DNA of 64,000 bases from positions 11,133,981 to 11,197,980 of the forward strand of contig OX393573.1 in NCBI GenBank assembly GCA_947652115.1, in the 5' to 3' direction. The stretch comes from Blastomussa wellsi (lineage: Eukaryota > Cnidaria > Anthozoa > Scleractinia > Plerogyridae). Positions within the stretch are counted from its first letter, which is position 1. Every line of letters starts with the position of its first letter. The position numbers were made by a program, and so were the translations under genes. Positions 12,121 to 23,556 of this stretch are shown one piece after another. The notes under the pieces were generated by a model. The model searched no databases, was not told where the DNA came from, and saw only the letters and a list, made by a program, of their open reading frames with translations.

Positions 12121-13178
12121 AGTCTTTTGGCATGCGCGTTGTTACTGTAACGTTTGAGCTCTCTGTCTCTTAGATTTCAGATGCCTTAAAAATGACGAGT
12201 CCAAGAGAAGAAAAATTTCAACCTTGGAAGGAAGGAAAAAGTGTATGTGGAAACCACCACCTCCCCGCCAGCCACCACTAACTAGCATTTATTTTATACT
12301 TTTAGCAAGAATTTGGAGTGCTCATCCTTGTGGTACAACTTTGCACCAGTACATCTACGCATGCGCCTTTGGATTTATATTTTTGTATTAAATTTTTTCT
12401 AAGTCTTTTGGCATGCGCGTTGTTACTGTAACGTTTGAGCTCTGTCTCTTAGATTTCAGATGCCGTAAAAATGACGAGTCCAAGAGAAGAAAAATTTCAA
12501 CCTTGGAAGGAAGGAAAAAGTGTATGTGGAAACCACCACCTCCCCGCCAGCCACCACTAACTACCATTTATGTTATACTTTTAGCAAGAATTTGGAGAAC
12601 TCGTCCTTGTGGTACAACTTTGCACCAGTACATCTACGCATGCGCCTTTTGATTTATATTTTTTGGCATGCGCGTTGTTACTGTAACGTTTGAGCTCTGT
12701 CTCTTAGATTTCAGATGCCTTAAAAATGACGAGTCCAAGAGAAGAAAAATTTCAACCTTGGAAGGAAGGAAAAAGTGTATGTGGAAACCACCACCTCCCC
12801 GCCAGCCACCACTAACTAGCATTTATTTTATACTTTTAGCAAGAATTTGGAGTGCTCATCCTTGTGGTACAACTTTGCACCAGTACATCTACGCATGCGC
12901 CTTTGGATTTATATTTTTGTATTAAATTTTTTCTAAGTCTTTTGGCATGCGCGTTGTTACTGTAACGTTTGAGCTCTGTCTCTTAGATTTCAGATGCCTT
13001 AAAAATGACGAGTCCAAGAGAAGAAAAATTTCAACCTTGGAAGGAAAAAGTGTATGTGGAAACCACCACCTCCCTGCCAGCCACCACTAACTAGCATTTA
13101 TTTTATACTTTTAGCAAGAATTTGGAGTACTCATCCTTGTGGTACAACTTTGCACCAGTACATCTACGCATGCGCGTT
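12121..13178 (+). repeat. Four tandem units of ~255-290 bp
   Basis: Units start at about 12129, 12412, 12664 and 12943 with GGCATGCGCGTTGTTACTG. They run through ATTTCAGATGCC, GACGAGTCCAAGAGAAG, CCACCACCTCCCCGCC and CTTGTGGTACAACTTTGC to CTACGCATGCGCC. Unit length varies by small deletions. A truncated earlier unit lies at about 12025-12120, and an inverted, broken fragment at about 13440-13520. The open frames inside are repeated because the DNA is repeated, and show no sign of being coding. Confidence 0.85.
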
Positions 13179-15253
13179 TGGTACAGTATCCTTTAACACA
13201 TTTGCGTACTGGGTGACTTTGTCTCACTTGTGAGTGTGGGTGTACTGTATGCCGTACCTGTAAGTAAAGATACTTACTGCAAGTAAAGACACTTGCCCTA
13301 AGTAAAGATACTTACAGTTACGATATACATTACACACAAGGGATACATGCTCACCCAATACGCATACGTATTAGAGGCTCTTGTCCCACAAGGACGAGAA
13401 CTATAAACTCTTACTAAAAGTGTAAAAGAAATGCTAGTTACCGGAGGCCGGTGGTTTCCACGTCCACTTTTTCCTTCCTTCCAAGGTTACAATGACATTT
13501 TTCTTTTCTTGGACTCGTCACTTCCAAGGCACCTGCAAAAGATAGTATTTGCAAATAACAGTATTTAGTAAACCACAAACAACTTCGTAAAGTAATTAAG
13601 TTATTTATTCTGTATATTTCAACAAACATGTCAATAAAATGATGTTACATAAATTCAACAGTTTCAGTGCAATCTCAACGGATAATAAGCAACCCAGTAA
13701 TCGTTATCAGAGTCGCATAAAGCCAAATCAGTGTACGCGTCCTCATAATCCCGTTTTCTTTGAATATGACACGATAACAATGAACCCCTAAATTACAAAC
13801 CTTGCTTTACTATACTCTGATAGCGAATACCTAGTTGCTTACCACAATATTAAAACTACCCGGTGAAACGTCTCTTCCTTTGGCCGTAACAGCACTCGGT
13901 TGCTTTTAGCCACAGAACTAGATTATGAACTAAGTATAAAACTGATCACGATCTCACAAAACCCATGAGGAAAATCAAACACAATTATACATAACGCTAC
14001 TGCTTTCCTTTGACCCCTTCAAAGATTTACAATTATATTCCTTTCGGCCTTCTAATGTGAATTTAAAAATACCCATAAACCTATTGTAAGTAAAATAATT
14101 TGAATATCTTTGAATTTCTCGGATTTTTTGCCCTGTAAACATATACGTTTGTTCTGAAATATTGTGCCGTCTTCTTCCCTCGCCAAAATACAAAAATGTA
14201 ACTATTGAAACGCTCTGCTTTGCTCGATGTGCAAGAGTAAATGCAAGGTAAAAATTTAATCCCAGGAAAATGAGCTGCGATTTGAATAATTGAAATTCTG
14301 CCTAAATTTTTGCACGTTCGTTGTTTCCCTAATTTGACCGATCCTTGTTTCCTTTTCCTCTGTTTATCATTATTCCTGCGCCTTAGTCTTCTTTAAAGGA
14401 ATGTTTTAAAGAAATGGCAAAGTCTCAGACGCCTCACTTATCGCTAGGTCGTCCGATTACGTCTATTATCCCAATTTTAGAGTTTATAGACTATCTAACC
14501 TGTCACCATAACCATGTTAGCATAGCGGATATCATTCGTAGCGTATGATGCATCCGTATGGACTGAGATCTCTGACAGTTAACGAGTCTTTGAATGTAAT
14601 GGTGTCACACCTGGAACAAAAAAGTGAGAGTATATTAACAATCAATTACAGTAATAATAATAAATAACAATATTCAATTCACTCTTGTTAATCCTTGTTA
14701 ATCGTTGGTCAACGGAAAATTGGACCTCCGCAGCCTATGGGGGAGAGGGCAAGGAACGGGATGCGGGCTGACCCGTCGTACCCCCCTTCCGTACGGGATT
14801 GGACAACTAAGCACCATCTCACCAGTCACGATTGTCTTTTGCAGTCATACAGTCATTCTACGTCACATGTGACCAGCATTTTTGATCAAATGTTCAAACT
14901 GCCTACGGGTCAGTTTTGAACACGTTAACTGCGAGATTCGATTTTCTTCGTTGATAAACAGCGGCAAAATATCAATATATTTTTTTAGTTAAAATATAAG
15001 CTTTTTGAGTATAGACCCTTTGCACAAATGGCGCCCAAAATTGGAATAATACTTGATACATCCTAAGCCTCAAATTCACGTAAAAATCCTTTGTCTATAA
15101 ACATTCACACGAGGCTATCCCTTCAGTTGGGCGATATCATTTTTTACATAATAACAAAATCAATGCGCGCACTCTGATTGGTCAATCAGCTATGGTTTAT
15201 TGTGCCGGGAAACCCACGGAAAAATCGCACGTCTTCTGAATTATTATATAAAA
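13179..15253. other. Gene-free stretch
   Basis: Apart from the inverted fragment near 13440-13520 and a short GTAAAGATACTTAC repeat at about 13262-13318, no coding, RNA or transposon signature was recognised. The small open frames are short and compositionally unremarkable. Confidence 0.4.
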
Positions 15254-15436
15254 GCAATAGACCACATTTTCTGTGGGTTTATAGGGGTAATAACCCACGG
15301 GGATGTTTGGGAGAACACGAGAAAAGTTTGTAAAACACTCGCCTGCGGCTCGTGATTTACAAACTTTTCTCGTGTTCTCCCAAACATCCCCGTGGGTTAT
15401 TACCCCTATAAACCCATAGAAACTGTGGTCTATTGC
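15254..15436. repeat. Long palindrome with 81-nt arms
   Basis: Bases 15254-15334 are close to the reverse complement of 15356-15436, with a 21-nt spacer. The arms run from GCAATAGACCACA through GGGTTTATAGGGGTAATAAC and GGGAGAACACGAGAAAAG to TTTGTAAA at the spacer. The DNA or RNA could form a long hairpin. It is probably a foldback/MITE unit. Its right arm is the first member of the 91-bp array that follows. Confidence 0.85.
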
Positions 15437-16005
15437 TTACATACTTACACCCTGTATTTCGAGTGTTCTCCCAAACATCCCCGTGGGTTATTACCCCTAT
15501 AAACCCATAGAAACTGTGGTCTATTGCTTACATACTTACACCCTGTATTTCGAGTGTTCTCCCAAACATCCCCGTGGGTTGTTACCCCTATAAACCCATA
15601 GAAACTGTGGTCTATTGCTTACATACTTACACCCTGTATTTCGAGTGTTCTCCCAAACATCCCCATGGGTTATTACCCCTATAAACCCATAGAAACTCTG
15701 GTCTATTGCTTACATACTTACACCCTGTATTTCGAGTGTTCTCCCAAACATCCCCGTGGGTTATTACCCCTATAAACCCATAGAAACTCTGGTCTATTGC
15801 TTACATACTTACACCCTGTATTTCGAGTGTTCTCCCAAACATCCCCGTGGGTTATTACCCCTATAAACCCATAGAAACTCTGGTCTATTGCTTACATACT
15901 TACACCCTGTATTTCGAGTGTTCTCCCAAACATCCCCGTGGGTTATTACCCCTATAAACCCATAGAAACTCTGGTCTATTGCTTACATACTTACACCCCC
16001 GTATT
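15379..16005 (+). repeat. 91-bp tandem array, seven units
   Basis: The motif CCAAACATCCCCGTGGG begins at 15379, 15471, 15562, 15653, 15744, 15835 and 15926, a period of 91-92 bp. The units are nearly identical. Each comprises most of the palindrome's right arm plus a spacer of about 35 bp with CTTACATACTTACACCCTG. It is too homogeneous in both parts, and without unique spacers, to be anything but a satellite. Confidence 0.9.
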
Positions 16006-16467
16006 TCGAAACTTGCAGAAAGATATACCACATTAAGATTGCCCGACTGGATGTTTTAGGGGAAAAATTGCTCAAAGTTGAGAAGTTACTACATCGCCAT
16101 TACTAAAGCTACCGAGAAACGATTACTGCAGATTTAGACGAAGATGAAAATTTCTTATGACCAGTGTTGTAGTGGCATCGGAGTTACCATAGCAACGTAA
16201 TGAAGTCATAATGTGTTTTACTTTTGTTCCTATTCCTCGGCCCCAGGCCATTTTTCGGAAATCGCTCAAGGGAGCTTGTGCCTCCATACTTGCCTCGATG
16301 TTGGCAACGTTTGAACAAATTCTATGAGAGCGTTATGGAAAGTTTTGGGGATGAAGTTTTGGGGATTTAGTAATTTCACAAGGAAAACCCTTTTTACTAA
16401 ACAGGTGACATTTTCTATTTTAACGATGATGGAAAGAGTTTAGATTATTGTGACAACTTACTTATAC
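16006..16467. repeat. Non-coding, inverted relative of 18.1-18.4 kb
   Basis: About 16150-16345 is similar in inverted orientation to about 18115-18310 (shared blocks include the CTCGGCC, AAATTCTAT-AGAACGTT and TTACCATAGCAAC-like steps), and the TTTCACAAGGAAAACCC block near 16380 recurs directly at 17488 and 20328. This looks like the edge of a composite foldback region. No gene is supported. Confidence 0.45.
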
Positions 16468-16490
16468 TTATATTTGACTCACTCCGGTGT

Positions 16491-16550
16491 GGTTGCCTCA
16501 GTAGCTCAGTGGTTAGACCACCTTCGTGGGTTCAAATCCAGCTCGGGGCA
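16491..16550 (+). repeat. Shortened tRNA-like SINE head
   Basis: GGTTGCCTCAGTAGCTCAGT (A box) and GGGTTCAAATCCAGC (B box) lie here without the anticodon-region bases present in the related copy at 19312-19388. It is tRNA-derived but not a working tRNA gene. Confidence 0.55.
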
Positions 16551-16668
16551 TTTTCCGGCATTTGTTCTTCTTTTTTTTATTGATAGGCATATCAGAGTTG
16601 AGCTCTCTGATGCTGAACAGAATTCATGGATTTCTAGTGAGCAATCGATCCTTGGAAACGTTTTTTTT

Positions 16669-17472
16669 AAGGTGCCTATGAAATGAAAAAATGAGCTATT
16701 GAAAAATAAGCTTATTTGAAAGGAATTAAAAAATGATGAAAAATGACGTTTTCCGTTTTGTGATATCTCCTCTCGTTCCATAGATATTCAAGATTTTTGT
16801 ATTATGCAAATTAGGTACTGACGACGTCACAAGGTGTGATAGTATGGGTGTAAAAACACAAAATAGGGCATATCTCTGCAAGTAATGATGCAATGCAACT
16901 GAAACTTTGCAAGCACATTGCATCCTAAGAAATACACCTCTTGATACATATTTTGATGTTGCTGTAACAACAATCTTGGTTCCAGTTTCTTTCCTCTTTA
17001 AATCAAATATTACTCGTTTGTGACTGTATAGGGCAAATGACTGATCTAAGTTAAAGCGTGCACAATGCCCATATTGCACTAGCTCTCCTAATTAACCTTT
17101 AGGAAGTGGACGATGTTTGCTCAAGATCAAATACAGGAATAACACTTCCTTCCGATCTCGGACCGGATGTGTTGCCATAGCAACACCAAAATATGCACCA
17201 TCTGATGTATTTCTTAGACTAAACATGCTCGCCAAGTTTCAATTTCATTGCCTCATTACTTGCAGAGATATGCTATATTTCGTGTTTTTACACCCATACG
17301 ATCACACATTATGACGTCTTCAGTACCTAATTTGCATAACTCGAAAATCTTGAATATCTCTGAAACGAGAAGAGATATCACAAAAAGGAAAACACCATTC
17401 TTCTTCATTTTTAAAGGCCTTTCAAACAAGCTTGTTTTTCAATAGCTCGTTTTTTCATTTCATAGGCACTTT
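16669..17472. mobile_element. Foldback element (MITE-like), copy 1
   Basis: The left arm starts AAGGTGCCTATGAAATG and the right arm ends CATTTCATAGGCACTTT. Arms of about 380-400 bp pair imperfectly, with matching blocks such as GATATCTC, ATATTCAAGATTTT, CAAATTAGGTACTGA, GGGTGTAAAAACAC and CTCTGCAAGTAATG. There is no transposase. The wider unit 16468-17622 is repeated at 19282-20464. Confidence 0.7.
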
Positions 17473-17622
17473 AATTTTAGCAATTTCACAAGGAAAACCC
17501 TTTTTACTAAACAGGTGACATTTTCTATTTTAACGATGATGGAAAGAGTTTAGATTATTGTGACAACTTACTCGTGAGTGCTTTCGTCGAAAATTCTTTA
17601 CACAAGCCTTTCATTTTCTCAT

Positions 17623-19029
17623 AAACTCAGTGAAAACAAAATTATTTGCCAATGTGGATATGAAACTTTAAAACAATACCGTTGAATAATGAGGACAGTC
17701 ACCTGCATGTAAAAAAGAAATCTGCGAGAAAATTTTGTTATATGGGAGGCCCCATTTTATAGCCTTGTATGTTTTCAATAACTTTGAATCGTGCAGGCCA
17801 TATGAACTGTTTATTAATCATGAGGTGTTTAAATTTATAAAAAAAAATTCATCAAGCGGTTTCCACATTTGTAGGCGTAGAACAAGTTACATACAAAAGT
17901 AACAGTGAGACTACCTGAGCGCACGCTCATCAAATCAGTCCCATTTTCTCGCAAACAGCCAAAGCAATGCAATCAATTTTTACACACAACTTCAAATGAA
18001 ATCAAACTACTATGAGATGAAACAGCATTCGCAAAACGCGTCCTGTTCTCGAGATATTGCCCAATTACGTCGAAAGTATATTTTTTGCTGTACTTATAAC
18101 CCCCAAAATTTCTTCCCCTCAAAATTTCGGTAACGTTCTCGTAGAATTTGTTCAAACTTTGCCAAAACCGAGGCAACTATAGGAGGTACAACCTTCCTTA
18201 AGCAATTTCCGAAAAAATCTCTGGGCCGAGGAGTACGCACAAAAGTAAAACACGTTATGGCGTCATTACATTGTTATGGCAACTCCGATGCCAACAGAAC
18301 ACTAGTCATGACAAATTTTCGTCTTTATTTGATACATCTGTGGTAATCGTTTCCTGATAGCGTTAGCAATGGCGACTTTCTAAATTTTCAAATTTGGGTG
18401 GTGTTGTCCCACAAATATCGTCCAATCGAGCCACCATAGCAGACTGTAAATTTTGACCGAATTAGTCTATAATATTTTAAGTGCTTTTTTTAGAAATTGG
18501 TTGAGGTTTTATTTCAAAATAAAAGAGCCTGAAACTGTTTATAAATGGTTTTGATCGCAACCGATCAAATTCTCTTCTAAAATTCTTTGCCTTAACATTT
18601 CTTAGAACATGAACAAAATATTGATATTTATCTGCAGTTTGAATTTGTTGAAAAATTATTCGGAAACTACTCCTGATCTTGGCACCAAAATCTATTTAGA
18701 TGTCGGATCCGATTCAGTATTAGGACACTATTTTGCTAAAGGGGCATACGGCATAGAAATTGCTGCAATGTTATTGAAACATGTACAACTTTCGCTGAAA
18801 ACGCGGAAGTATCCAAACTGTGGACACTTTTTTCAGGAATGAGATTCAAAGAACCTTCAAGAAGCTTGTTAAAAGGATAATTTCATGATGGAAGCTTAGT
18901 CAATGCCAACGTTTTCCTCTGAAACGCTTTCAAGAAACACTGAACGGTTTCCACAAATTTTGCAAAAAATGTTTCCAAAAAGTTCTTGCTTGTTGAAACG
19001 AATTCATGGAATTATTTAACAAGGCATAT
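17623..19029. other. Gene-free stretch
   Basis: Only the inverted relative of 16.15-16.35 kb (about 18115-18310) was recognised. No open frame here has family motifs or consistent composition. Confidence 0.4.
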
Positions 19030-19112
19030 TTAAAACGAAATGTTCATCATCAGAGAGGTAAACTCTGATATGCCTATCTATATTAAACAGAACAAATGCC
19101 GGAAAAAATCAG

Positions 19113-19195
19113 ATGCTCCGAGCGGGATCTGAACCCACGACATCCCGATCTCATGAAAGGTGTTCTAACCACTGAGCTATTGCATGAGGCAACCA
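19113..19195 (-). repeat. tRNA-like SINE head, minus orientation
   Basis: On the minus strand this reads GGTTGCCTCATGCAATAGC TCAGTGGTTAGAAC as an A box and GTGGGTTCAGATCC as a B box, then GCTCGGAGCA. It is a tRNA-derived repeat head facing away from the plus-strand copy at 19312-19388. Confidence 0.6.
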
Positions 19196-19200
19196 CAGTG

Positions 19201-19304
19201 GAGTGAGTCAAATATTAGCTACAAACGAAACATCATCATCTGAGAGGCCTGGGAGCAAATGTCTGGTAATCGACGTTTCGTTTGTAGCTAATATTTGACT
19301 CACT
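19201..19304. repeat. Inverted pair linking two SINE heads
   Basis: GAGTGAGTCAAATATTAGCT at 19203 is the reverse complement of AGCTAATATTTGACTCACTC ending near 19304, and both continue into the ACAAACGAAA / TTTCGTTTGT block. The two tRNA-like heads therefore sit head-to-head around a short palindrome. Confidence 0.75.
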
Positions 19305-19311
19305 CCGCTGT

Positions 19312-19388
19312 GGTTGCCTCAGTAGCTCAGTGGTTAGACCACCTTCCATAAAATCGTGGTGTCGTGGGTTCAAATCCAGCTCGGGGCA
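19312..19388 (+). repeat. tRNA-like SINE head, plus orientation
   Basis: GGTTGCCTCAGTAGCTCAGT is the A box and GGGTTCAAATCCAGCTCGGG contains the B box, about 50 bases apart. The acceptor stem does not pair as a standard tRNA. It is the fuller version of the copy at 16491-16550. Confidence 0.6.
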
Positions 19389-19503
19389 TTTTCCGGCATT
19401 TGTTCTTTTTTTTATTGATAGGCATATCAGAGTTGAGCTCTCTGATGCTGAACAGAATTCATGGATTTCTAGTGAGCAATCGATCCTTGGAAACGTTTTT
19501 TTT

Positions 19504-20314
19504 AAGGTGCCTATGAAATGAAAAAATGAGCTATTGAAAAATAAGCTTATTTGAAAGGAATTAAAAAATGATGAAAAATGACGTTTTCCGTTTTGTGATA
19601 TCTCCTCTCGTTCCATAGATATTCAAGATTTTTGTATTATGCAAATTAGGTACTGACGACGTCACAAGGTGTGATAGTATGGGTGTAAAAACACAAAATA
19701 GGGCATATCTCTGCAAGTAATGATGCAATGCAACTGAAACTTTGCAAGCACATTGCATCCTAAGAAATACACCTCTTGATACATATTTTGATGTTGCTGT
19801 AACAACAATCTTGGTTCCAGTTTCTTTCCTCTTTAAATCAAATATTACTCGTTTGTGACTGTATAGGGCAAATGACTGATCTAAGTTAAAGCGTGCACAA
19901 TGCCCATATTGCACTAGCTCTCCTAATTAACCTTTAGGAAGTGGACGATGTTTGCTCAAGATCAAATACAGGAATAACACTTCCTGTATATTAGAGATCT
20001 CGGACCGGATGTGTTGCCATAGCAACACCAAAATATGCACCATCTGATGTATTTCTTAGACTAAACATGCTCGCCAAGTTTCAATTTCATTGCCTCATTA
20101 ATTGCAGAGATATGCTATATTTCGTTTTTTTACACTCATACGATCACACATTATGACGTCATCAGTACCTAATTTGCATAACTCGAAAATCTTGAATATC
20201 TCTGAAACGAGAAGAGATATCACAAAAAGGAAAACACCATTCTTCTTCATTTTTAAAGGCCTTTCAAACAAGCTTGTTTTTCAATAGCTCGTTTTTTCAT
20301 TTCATAGGCACTTT
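19504..20314. mobile_element. Foldback element (MITE-like), copy 2
   Basis: This is a nearly identical copy of 16669-17472, with the same arm ends and the same flanks out to about 19282 and 20464. One visible difference is an 11-base insertion near 19986-19996. Because flanks are included, the pair probably arose by duplication of a larger block and not by two independent insertions. Confidence 0.7.
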
Positions 20315-20900
20315 AATTTTAGCAATTTCACAAGGAAAACCCTTTTTACTAAACAGGTGACATTTTCTATTTTAACGATGATGGAAAGAGTTTAGATTAT
20401 TGTGACAACTTACTCGTGAGTGCTTTCGTCGAAAATTCTTTACACAAGCCTTTCATTTTCTCATGAAACTTTTGCCACTTTTGTCACAAAAGAAGATTAT
20501 AAAGTTAATCAGCGTTTGATATGGTTGGTGTTTCTTTCGTTTTTGTGGTCCATATAATCTTTTCGCTATGTTCAGATCGTAAAAAAAATATTTGGTCTTG
20601 AGAAAACTCTAGCTGCTGCATTAAAACATTCTTTGAACCAGACGTTGCGTAGGAGTAGAAATGACTTCGCTGAACCCAGTAAATCCCAAGATGGTGCCTT
20701 CCTGTTTAACAGTTTCAATGGGAGAAATTGGTGGTATATCACAAAAATATCCCCTCGTAGATGAATTTCTCTATATATTCTAATATTTGATGACAATATG
20801 AGAGTCTTGTGCGGAGGAAAAAGCTTCTGATCACTCGTACGTTTTAAAGGTTAAGCTTAGTTGTTGGGAAAGAACGAAATAAGGAAACAGAAATGAAAAT

Positions 20901-21557
20901 TCAGGGTCCGAAATTGCGACCAGCTGGTTGCCAATGCGACTGAAAATTGAGTGTTGGCGACCAGAATTTCATGGTTAGTCGCCAACAGGCGACTAAATTT
21001 TAGCATTGTGTCAATGTTTTGAACGAGCGCCCAAGGAATTAAATCGAAAAATTTCGCGTTTGATTTCAGCAAGAAACTTACCCCTTGTCTTGTCAAAGTT
21101 TTTAATCTCTACAGAAAGTAATTAAGATTAAAAGTAAAGGTAAGATTCCCGTTAGATGACCTTCAACAACCGTTGTAAACCACGTATTTAGCGGCCGCCA
21201 TATTTTCAGCGGTTTTGTCTAAAAGCCATACCGTGGGCGCAATTTTGTTCGGAAGTGGCCTGGAACGAACAATATGGCCGCTTGTTCGTACATGGCTTCT
21301 CGAACGCTTCGAACAACTGGTCAGTAACAGAGGTATCTATTAAACGAAAACTCCTTTTCAACTGAAATGTAAGCTACATGATATTTTAATGCCTTTATAC
21401 ATGCGAGTCTTAAAGAAACGTTTTTCAGAACTCAATGTTTTCGTGTTTTGTTTTACGAACCACTTTTTGGCGACCAGATTTTTTCATTTGGCGACTGAAA
21501 AAAAAATGTTCAGTCGCAACTTGGCGCCTGCATAAAAAAGTTAATTTCGGACCCTGA
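20901..21557. mobile_element. Short TIR element with TCAGGGTCCGAAATT ends
   Basis: The left end TCAGGGTCCGAAATT matches the reverse complement of the right end AATTTCGGACCCTGA. Inside, GGCGACCAG/GGCGACTGA motifs recur. CAGGG-type ends are common in hAT-like non-autonomous elements, but no 8-bp target duplication is visible, so the superfamily is not assigned. Confidence 0.5.
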
Positions 21558-23535
21558 AATTGGCATGGAAATCGTTCAAATTGGAACAAAATAGTAATAA
21601 AGTTTATTAACACACACTAACAGTAAAAATCTAAGTTAACGGACACCTCCCAAAGTCATGGTCCCAGCCACACACACTCTACATTTCCTACCTCTCATAC
21701 GCGGACAACTCTTCTAACTGGACACATCTTCAGAGGGGAGGGGTGGTGATCCACTAAGAAACCTCTCACCAGTCTCCGTTTGTCGAGAAATGTTTTCAGC
21801 GTCAAATGCCCAACAAAACAATATTTGCTTCACGTTTTTACTTCGCACCAAAGAATCAGTGCGAATCAGTGATTAACTTCATTTTAATTTTTAATTTAAA
21901 TCACTATTAATTTACGGAATCAGATATTTTCCTTCATTTTGGACGCTGCTACATTAACTATACAAACTGATTATCAACTTTATCCTAAGTTTATTGGTTA
22001 CCGGCTTTCGAACAAACTGGGCCAAACTTTGTTTAAACTAATCAACTTACCAATTGATTAAACTTCTCGCCGCTGTTGATTTCTGTCTTTCCCATTTTGT
22101 GCTTGACTATTTCCTGGAGAGAGGTAAGTATAATGTGACGTGCCTATCTGGAATGTTGCTGGTCAAATACAAATTTAGTTACCGGAAATGAAAATGTTTA
22201 GCTAGGTTTGAGTCAAGTTTGACCAATTAAGGGCTTGTTTGCCCGGGGTGAAATTTCAGCCCGGTAAAAAAAAGCTCAGAGATTTTGGCAAAGAAAAAAG
22301 ACTTACAATATCGTGACTCCAAAAATACACAAAAACTTACCAGTGCTTTGAATAACACTATTATCCTGCTGTGTGTCTTTATCCCAATGTATGTGTCTGA
22401 CTGTCCATTTTAAGCCTCTTGGAAGTACGTGTGTATGTATGGAACTTTCATCAGCCATAACATCCTACGACCAGGTTTGCCTTTATAATTATGGGAAAAA
22501 AGTACCCCAAAAGGTTGTCATGGCAACTACCATTTCGTACGCTCATCTAGTTTCTGATAATTCGATTTTAAGGTTTTTCTAGTGAACCCAAGTATTTAGT
22601 CCCAAGAAAGAAAAAAAAGTGCTAAAAATGCTCGTTGCACCGAATCATGCCGACAAATGCTACAACTATGGTCACAAGTGTTGGAACAAAACAATTTACA
22701 CATTGCACGTTGAGTCATGTGACTGCCTGCAATGAACGACACCAACAGACCAATGCACATTCAGTTTTCATGCTACCGAAATTATTAAGGGTGGGTGGGT
22801 GGGTGGGAGCTTGAGTGATTTTGCACGAGGGCACACGCACGCAAACATGCACGGGATTCCCGTACAATGCAGGAAGAAGCAGGTTTTATATTTTTCCTAT
22901 TACAGGGATCAATCTAACTGTTTCAAGTCACCAAGTTATTAAAATTCCAAAAATGAAAATTTTCAACTAGCAAACAAGAATACGACACTTGCCAGGCCTC
23001 GCAAGGCTAGGGGTAGGACGTTCCGGGTGGGGGGTGGCCTGGGGTGGGTTTACAATCAAAGGTGACACAACAAACAAACACTAACCTGTGGTTTGAGGAA
23101 AATTGTTAATGCACTGCGTGCCTTGTCTTTCCAAGCCAATCGCAAACTTTTTCCAGCCACATGACTTGCCTTGAACAAGTCTTCCTTTATGGAGAAAAAT
23201 AAAAACAATGGAAGGTTGGCATTCCGACCACTTGTACTACTAAAAGAACGCGGAATAACCCAACACCAATGACAAATAGTAACCAACACAATAACCCAAC
23301 ACAAATGTCCACTTTTCTTCAAATGTGTCTTCAAAATCGCAATTTGCAATTACTTGTAAAAATACTTTGAAGAGAATCAGTCATAGTAATATCCAATGAA
23401 GGCTCATAAGATGCAAAACACATTATTTCTCAGCAGAATTTTCAGCAAATTTGATGTAAACAAGCACTTGTAATCCACTCAAAGAGAACCAGAGTCTGTA
23501 CTTCATGTAATATCACTGAAACACCAAGGGACCTT
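21558..23535. other. Gene-free stretch
   Basis: No coding or RNA feature is supported. A short GGGTG simple repeat lies at about 22790-22808. Confidence 0.4.
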
Positions 23536-23556
23536 TTGACTCCCTTCAAGGGGTTA

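Noticed and set aside
12413..12925. Repeated open frames starting MRVVTVTFELCLLDF
   Set aside because: They recur only because the DNA is a tandem repeat; frames are opened or closed by single indels and show no coding constraint.
15379..16005. Regular direct repeats that could suggest a CRISPR-like array
   Set aside because: The 91-bp unit is conserved throughout with no unique spacers, it derives from a palindrome arm, and the setting is eukaryotic.
16726..19914. Two identical 117-residue minus-strand frames
   Set aside because: They lie in the arm of a duplicated foldback element; identity reflects the recent DNA duplication and not protein conservation.
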